64,000 nt of DNA from Cranoglanis bouderius (Eukaryota > Chordata > Actinopteri > Siluriformes > Cranoglanididae). Below, in pieces: positions 58,653-64,000 of this stretch (positions within the stretch are counted from its first letter, which is position 1; each line of letters starts with the position of its first letter). Where the stretch lies: assembly GCA_023630585.1 (NCBI GenBank), contig CM042543.1:17856260-17920259 (forward strand), written 5' to 3'. Below the pieces are notes generated by a model. It was not told where the DNA came from, made no database searches, and saw only the letters and a list, made by a program, of their open reading frames with translations. The position numbers and the translations under genes are program-made.

Positions 58653-59936
58653 AAAGTTCAGCCTGAACCCAGGAGCCGCTTCCAAACATCTTTGCTTGCT
58701 AGTGGTCACTCCGCAGCTCTGTGCAACAGTCAGCTTAAAGCATCCGTGGCACCTTTTCCAATCCGAAACACCTTCCTGGCTTATTTTAGTCATGCTATTG
58801 ATTTTACAAAGACTTCTTGGTCAGATTCTAGTTAGCTTCACAGTTACTGACAATGTTTTTGTGTTTTATGGTAGGGGGGGAACCAGAGGGTGCTGTATGA
58901 TTTTGAGTGTAGGGTCTACAGAATACTGAAGATACTTTTGCACATGACCAACTAATAACAAAATTTGTTAATCACTTGGTCAGCCAATATTGTGACTAGA
59001 AACAAAAGCCAGCTCCGTGCTCTTTTACTCTGTAAAGCTTTACTATTTTGACTAAACTGGACCTGAAAAGCTGCTTTTTTTTTTTTTTTTTTTAAACTGG
59101 TTGGTTTCTATGATGCCTTACTGTGATGGTCTGGAATGTTCTGTCCAATGTGAAATTTCCTTACAATATACTTTTAGCTTGGAAATGTGACTCAGCTTGT
59201 GCATCTGTTTTCTTTTTACTTTGTAGTACCACAGAAATTATTTTGTATTCGAAAGGTTGTGCTTTGTCCAGACATGGTGTTACTTTCACCCAGTGTAATG
59301 TGTTTATTCGCTTAAAGAAAAAGAAAAAATCTGTAGTGTTTTGGCTCTAAAACAGACAAAAGAATATAATATAAAATGCCTACTTGAATGTTGGTGAGAT
59401 GTGAGGGATTGATTGTCAGTTCAAATGAGACTGAATTTCAATGTTTTCTTTCAATGTTAGGTGTTTTTTTTTTTAAACTGCACAATGACCTTAAATTATA
59501 ATGACTTTCTTCTGTGTTGCATAAAATCACAGTAAAGGAAACAGCAGTCATTATACATTGCACATGGTATTTGAAAGGGCTACTAAACATAAAAGGAAAC
59601 ATTCCCTTAATTTTTTTTAAAGTCTGAAGGAGCAGCACTGTGTGTGTGTTGATATGAGAGTCCATCAGAGTTTTCCTCATGTCTTCAGGAGCCTGTTGAA
59701 ATTCAACCTCCATTTTATTAGATTTTGGCCTGAAGCAGATTTTGCTGCTTTGTGGAAATAAGCTCAGTCATCAGGCTTGCATTATTCATTAGTGCACATT
59801 TCTGTGAAATGAAATAAGTCTAGACCCTCAAACACATTGAATTAGTGTTGAGAGTCTATTCAGAAATCCTAGACAGAAATGACTCTGTATGTAAGAGACT
59901 GGATTGGCAAAAGTGATACTCTTTCAATTTAATAAA
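58653..59936 (+). other. GSKIP 3'UTR
   Basis: AT-rich, non-coding. The first well placed AATAAA is at 59931-59936, giving a 3'UTR of about 1.3 kb. A poly-T run lies at 59076-59093. Confidence 0.5.
59931..59936 (+). terminator. Candidate GSKIP polyadenylation signal AATAAA
   Basis: AATAAA on the plus strand, followed within 40 bases by a GT-rich stretch. About 240 bases separate it from the candidate NPC2 signal on the opposite strand, so the two genes converge. Confidence 0.5.
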
Positions 59937-60173
59937 AGCACGCATTATTAATGACTTTGGTGATGTTATGCGTCTGTTAGTGCATTTGGATTTTATTTCA
60001 AGAAGAAAAATTAATCTGGCTGAGGTTCACCACAATCACCGCCTGTACAAAGTTACTGATTATTACTGATGGAAGACAGAACATTAAAAACACATTGCAG
60101 TGCAGAGTGACAAACACGCCTGCAGTCATGGCACAATTTTGACCAAATCACTACTAAAGTTAAAAAAAAGTTC

Positions 60174-60179
60174 TTTATT
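60174..60179 (-). terminator. Candidate NPC2 polyadenylation signal AATAAA
   Basis: AATAAA on the minus strand about 335 bases beyond the NPC2 stop codon. Confidence 0.5.
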
Positions 60180-60514
60180 TCAGACAGAGACATTCTTGTA
60201 AAATATCTGTGATAGCTTCAATATTAAATTAGACACTTTAGTATAGAAAATCTGAGTTACCACTGGTAGCCACACAGCAGCCAGGAAAATGCATTTAGAT
60301 GTTCATTTGATCATTAACATTGATCACTTAAAACATTAACTCACAATTACTGAAACTATAAGAATAAATCAGAGAAAATATTTCTTCAGTTTAAAATGTG
60401 TTCATTAATAATTAGGGAAAAAAATAAAACAGATTTTATATAATTTCTTTAAAAAAAATTAATTTCATTAAAAAAAAAAAAAAAAAAAAAAATTGATGGA
60501 GTTGGCGTGGACCT

Positions 60515-61351
60515 TCAGCTGACAATCTGGACAGGAAACTTGATACAGAACAAATCTTTACTGGAGTCATCTCCAAGTTCCCACTCCACAACCAGTCTTA
60601 TCTTAAAAAATAAATAGATAAAAAAAGGCAAAAGCAATTCAGTCACACTCGTACAAGCAAGGGGCTGCCAGATTACATAACTGCTGCTTTGATTGTGGAT
60701 GTGTGTAGAGCTAATGGTTCTGTTTAACAGACAGAGGAGTAATAACTGAAACAGCAAAACTTATTGCTGGATACTCTGCTTTAACAGGAAGCTGGTTGAC
60801 ATAACTGTAGGTTTTTTGCTTCTGAATAGGGCAATGGATTCCAGACTTGCAGCCGTCATCAACAGGGATTGGAAAGGGAACAGGGACACCAGCGATCACG
60901 CCATGGACCACAGCTTTGCTTGTCTGACTGTCAGTCGCTGAAAATTAGACACATGAGCAAAGATTTTTTTTTTTTTTTCTTAAGCCGAGTTCATAAATAT
61001 AATGAAACTTATGGTAACTTCTTGCACAGTATTTTTTTTTTTTTAAAAAACAGGATTTGCACTCCATGCAATCTAAAGGTGAAAGCAGGCTCTGCAGAAG
61101 TGAATCACATAGTAGTGCACAAATGAATGCACAGAAACAAATGTTGTGTAAACATGTAAAATTATTCTAATATTTACAATTACATTTAACAGAATACAGT
61201 AAACTACAGTATACAGCTGAGGGGTTAGGGCCTCGTCTAGGGTCCAACAGTGACTACAGGAGTTACTAGCACAGTAACTCCAAACACAGAGTTTAACACT
61301 GAGCCACTGCTGCCCACAAACATGGATGTGAAACTACAACTTGCTATTCAA

Positions 61352-61394
<43 letters not shown>

Positions 61395-63409
61395 CACACA
61401 TACACACACACACAATATACAAACTTTATGGCCAAGAGTACATGGACACCTGTCTAATCACACATATATGTATTTGTTGAACGTCCCATTCCAGATTCAG
61501 TTCCCCCGTTTGCCGTTTTTATAACCTTCACTCTACTGGGAAGGCTTTTCACTAGATTTTGGCTGTGGGGATTTGTGCTTCTTCAGAACATTAGTGAGGT
61601 CAGGCACTGATGTCAAGTGAGGAGGTCTGGCACACGGTCAGTGTTCCAATTCATCACAAAGGTGTTCAGTGGTGTTGAGGTCAGGGCTTGGGCCACTCGA
61701 CTTCTTCCGCACCAACTTTGGCAAACCCTGTCTTTATGAACCTCGCTTTATACACAGGGGCACAATGTTTGGGCCTCTTAAATCCAGTAAAGGGAAACTA
61801 ATGCTCCAGTGCTTCCCCATTTGCCAAAGACCCACATATTGGCGTGATAGTCAAGTGTCCACATACTCTTGACCAGATTATTACTTTTTTAATACAGCTC
61901 TATTGAGCCTGGGTGCAATTTACACATCAGCTCCTCCAATGGATTTAAGTGAATGTTTCCTTTTATAGTTTTAAGTGAGCAAATTGTACAGAAGATATCT
62001 CTAGTGGAAAAGCAGAATAAAGTTGATTACCACTGGTAAAGGTCACGTTTACAGTATAGGACTGTCCCTTGTGAAGCTGGCATGGCTGACTTGGGCAGGG
62101 ATTAATGTCAACCTCAATCACATTTCCAACAGCTGAGCCTAGATTGCATAAATGGAGGGGGAAAAACAAACAAAAAAAAAAAACACTGAATTAAACAGCT
62201 GTGAAATGATGCATGACTGGTCAAAATGTCAAGTGTCAGTATTACAGACGAACTGGATTCAGAGTGTACACAGGAAACAGTTTTATGCCGAGGTGTGGCG
62301 AGGGGGCATGGTGTGGTGCTTCTTAAATGGTTAAATGAAGTTTCGCAAAGTGATTAAGCACAAAAACAGTTTATCGTTACATTTACAAAAGTTTCTCACA
62401 AAATATCCACATCTTTGATGTGTGCATAACAATGAAAATGACTAACAATAATCAGTTAATAGATGTTGCTGAATAAAAGCTCTACACACTCATTGGTCAG
62501 CTATGAAAGTAGTATAATGTAGTATACGTCCTAAAATATGTCAGTTGCGCAAGGCAAATCATTTGCAAACTAAGCAAAGACAAAAACACTGGCCTCCTTT
62601 TTCAAAATACAGATTACATCAAGTCATTTGCAATACATCATACCACCAAGATCATGAAACATAGTATATTATTAAGCTGTAGCTTGAAAGAAAAAAAAAA
62701 AAAAGAAAAAGAAAAAGAAAAAGAAAAAAAAACAAAAAAAAAAATTCTCTATTCCTGCACTGTAAATTCATCATGACAAAAGCAGAAAGACAGGGAGGAC
62801 CTGCTGCATGTTGATGTACTTGTATATGTATTCAGTGTATTAGAGGAGGTCTTCTAATCTATTTTCAGGACACAAAAGGCACAGCAGCATCAACACATCC
62901 CTACTGTATTTGCATATTTGTAGTGCCTTGCTGATTCACATTTAGGGCTTTTGGCAGACGTCCTCATCCAGAGCAACTTACATTTCTCTCATTTATACAA
63001 CAGAGCAGTTGAGGGTTAAGGGCCCAACAATGGGTCCAACAATGGCAGCTTGGCAGAGCTGGGATTTGGAATTTTGGGCTTCACGACTTTCTGATCAGAT
63101 TTAACAAATGTGTAAGTGGATTTTATAAATAAATATATATATTTTTTTAAAGGAATACAAAAGTAATATTCCTTTGTTAGAAAGACAGCATGAAGGTTCA
63201 TTAAACAATCTGTGAGCGGGGTCAAATGATGACTCACTGAAAAGAGCCAGAATTCCCATGATGCCCCATGTTTGCCCACAAGTGTCTCATAGAGAGGAGG
63301 TAAACATTGCTGTTAACTTACCACAATCAATGAACTTCACCTGCTCTGCATGTGAGAGCCCCAGCAGCAGTGGGAGGAAGAAGGTACCAACAACAACACG
63401 GAAATCCAT
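60515..63409 (-). CDS. NPC2: NPC intracellular cholesterol transporter 2, complete, 4 coding exons, odd last intron
   Basis: NPC2 is a secreted, lysosomal ML/MD-2-domain protein that binds cholesterol and hands it to NPC1. Exons: 63409-63322, 62138-62031, 60937-60765 and 60601-60515, totalling 151 aa, the same as human. Residues 1-19 form a signal peptide (MDFRVVVGTFFLPLLLGLSH, cleavage near SHA-EQ). All six disulfide cysteines are present (IDCG, NPCPSQPC, DGCKSGIHC, LFCIK), as are an NVTF glycosylation site and VPVPFPIP. The first two introns are GT-AG. At the last junction the conserved reading EYPA-IRLVVEWE requires an intron starting ATAAGT and ending AAG. The only canonical in-frame alternative donor lies 12 bases downstream (exon end 60753) and would add four residues inside a beta strand. 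Confidence 0.93.
61210..61325. repeat. SINE-like tail fragment
   Basis: GAGGGGTTAGGGCCTCGTC through ACTGAGCCACTGCTGCC resembles the common fish repeat seen at 62938-63090. It is in NPC2 intron 2. Confidence 0.55.
61358..61415. repeat. (GT)n and (CA)n microsatellites
   Basis: About 14 GT units, then TA-rich sequence and a CA run, immediately left of the TIR element copy 2. Confidence 0.92.
61420..61880. mobile_element. Non-autonomous TIR element, copy 2 (decayed)
   Basis: Shares with copy 1 (49238-49761) the blocks TATGGCCAAGAGTACATGG, CATTCCAGATTCAGTTCCCC, CACAAAGGTGTTCAGTGGTG and GTCAAGTGTCCACATACTCT. It has deletions and many substitutions. It lies in NPC2 intron 2. Confidence 0.8.
62690..62740. 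repeat. (AAAAAG)n-like A-rich simple repeat
   Basis: Repeated GAAAAA units between A runs in NPC2 intron 1. Confidence 0.85.
62938..63090. repeat. SINE-like dispersed repeat
   Basis: Contains TTTTGGCAGACGTCCTCATC, CAGAGCAACTTACATTTCTC, GCAGTTGAGGGTTAAGGGCC and TGGCAGCTTGGCAG, an order of blocks typical of an abundant fish SINE-related repeat. It is in NPC2 intron 1. Confidence 0.75.
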
Positions 63410-64000
63410 CGCACAGGTGAGTCCTCACTAGGAAGAAAAGGGAAAAAGAAAAGGGAAAAAAGGGGGGAAAAAACCCTGGAGTTCAGGAGTTTTCTTTTCA
63501 CAAACAGCCCCAAAATGAACTCCGACCTAAACTTAGATCTGCAAACACCGCCGTACCGTTCAGTCTCGTGACTGAATTTACACGCCATATCCCAGCTGAC
63601 TAATCACATTGAAGTTTACCGAGTTTCACAACCCTGCAAAAACACCATCGAAATACACAGAACAGCCGACTTGTCTACAATTAAACATCACGTTTTAGGT
63701 CATTCACACTAATTATACTCATAATGTCACAAACAAACATATAAAGAAGATAAAAAATCCATTAAAGAAGTGTTAATACGCACCACGCCACGCCTGAAAG
63801 CCGACCCAGTCGCTCCCAGTTCACTAAAATCACAAGACCACTCTGGGTTCTTTTATGAAAAACCCACACGTTCGTGACGTCTTCGAACTCGTGATTAGTT
63901 TGACAGCGCTCTCAGCTAATCACACACGTCTCTCTCAAACACGCTGACCAATAGAATTGCTCGCTTTGAGAGGGGGAAAAAAAGCCGTACCATCCCGCCT
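63410..64000 (-). promoter_or_regulatory. NPC2 5'UTR and promoter region
   Basis: A minus-strand acceptor (TTTTCTTCCTAG at about 63441-63430) lies just upstream of the ATG, so the 5'UTR may be spliced. An inverted CCAAT motif is at 63947-63952 (plus CCAATA). The GC-rich stretch 63775-63900, with several CpG, is the likely start region. The start site is not resolved. Confidence 0.4.

Noticed and set aside
58416..58929. Frames of 107-125 codons across GSKIP exon 2 and 3'UTR
   Set aside because: They overlap the real GSKIP exon 2 in other frames and run into the 3'UTR.
63337..63588. Minus-strand 83-codon frame starting upstream of NPC2
   Set aside because: It is in a different frame from the NPC2 signal peptide and crosses the 5'UTR with poly-purine sequence.

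Overview
The window is vertebrate nuclear DNA, almost certainly from a ray-finned fish. It has genes with many short exons and canonical splice sites, vertebrate-specific orthologues, and a dense load of Tc1/mariner-type transposons, other terminal-inverted-repeat elements and CA/TA/GA microsatellites. The repeat spectrum would suit a catfish or a related teleost, but the genus cannot be fixed from sequence alone. No prokaryotic features, CRISPR arrays, operons or intact viral genes were seen.

Five protein-coding genes were recognised by recalled protein similarity and reconstructed exon by exon from splice sites and reading phase. From left to right: (1) the first coding exon and probable 5'UTR exon of kinectin (KTN1, minus strand, 2122-7850), with the rest of the gene off the left edge; (2) a complete 21-coding-exon MSH4, the meiotic MutS homologue (minus strand, 26308-9735, 928 aa); (3) a complete 42-coding-exon ATG2B, the autophagy lipid-transfer protein (minus strand, 53885-30854, 2072 aa); (4) GSKIP (plus strand, 58148-58652, 132 aa), head-to-head with ATG2B; and (5) NPC2, the lysosomal cholesterol-transfer protein (minus strand, 63409-60515, 151 aa), tail-to-tail with GSKIP. 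All exon phases close in frame in MSH4, ATG2B and GSKIP. In NPC2 the last intron has no canonical GT-AG pair at the conserved junction.

The genes do not form one pathway. KTN1 is an ER anchor, MSH4 acts in meiotic crossover formation, ATG2B in autophagosome growth, GSKIP in PKA/GSK3 scaffolding and NPC2 in lysosomal cholesterol export. ATG2B-GSKIP is an ancient vertebrate neighbour pair.

The space between exons is largely transposon-derived. There are at least nine Tc1-like copies (all broken or internally deleted), a hAT-type MITE with an 8-bp target duplication, a piggyBac-type MITE with TTAA duplications, a 483-bp LTR-like insertion nested inside a Tc1 element with a perfect 5-bp target duplication, a second nested insertion, a foldback palindrome, and repeated SINE-like segments. 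I found no convincing unknown multi-gene system. The most noteworthy points are the non-canonical NPC2 intron, the nested insertions and the gene order.
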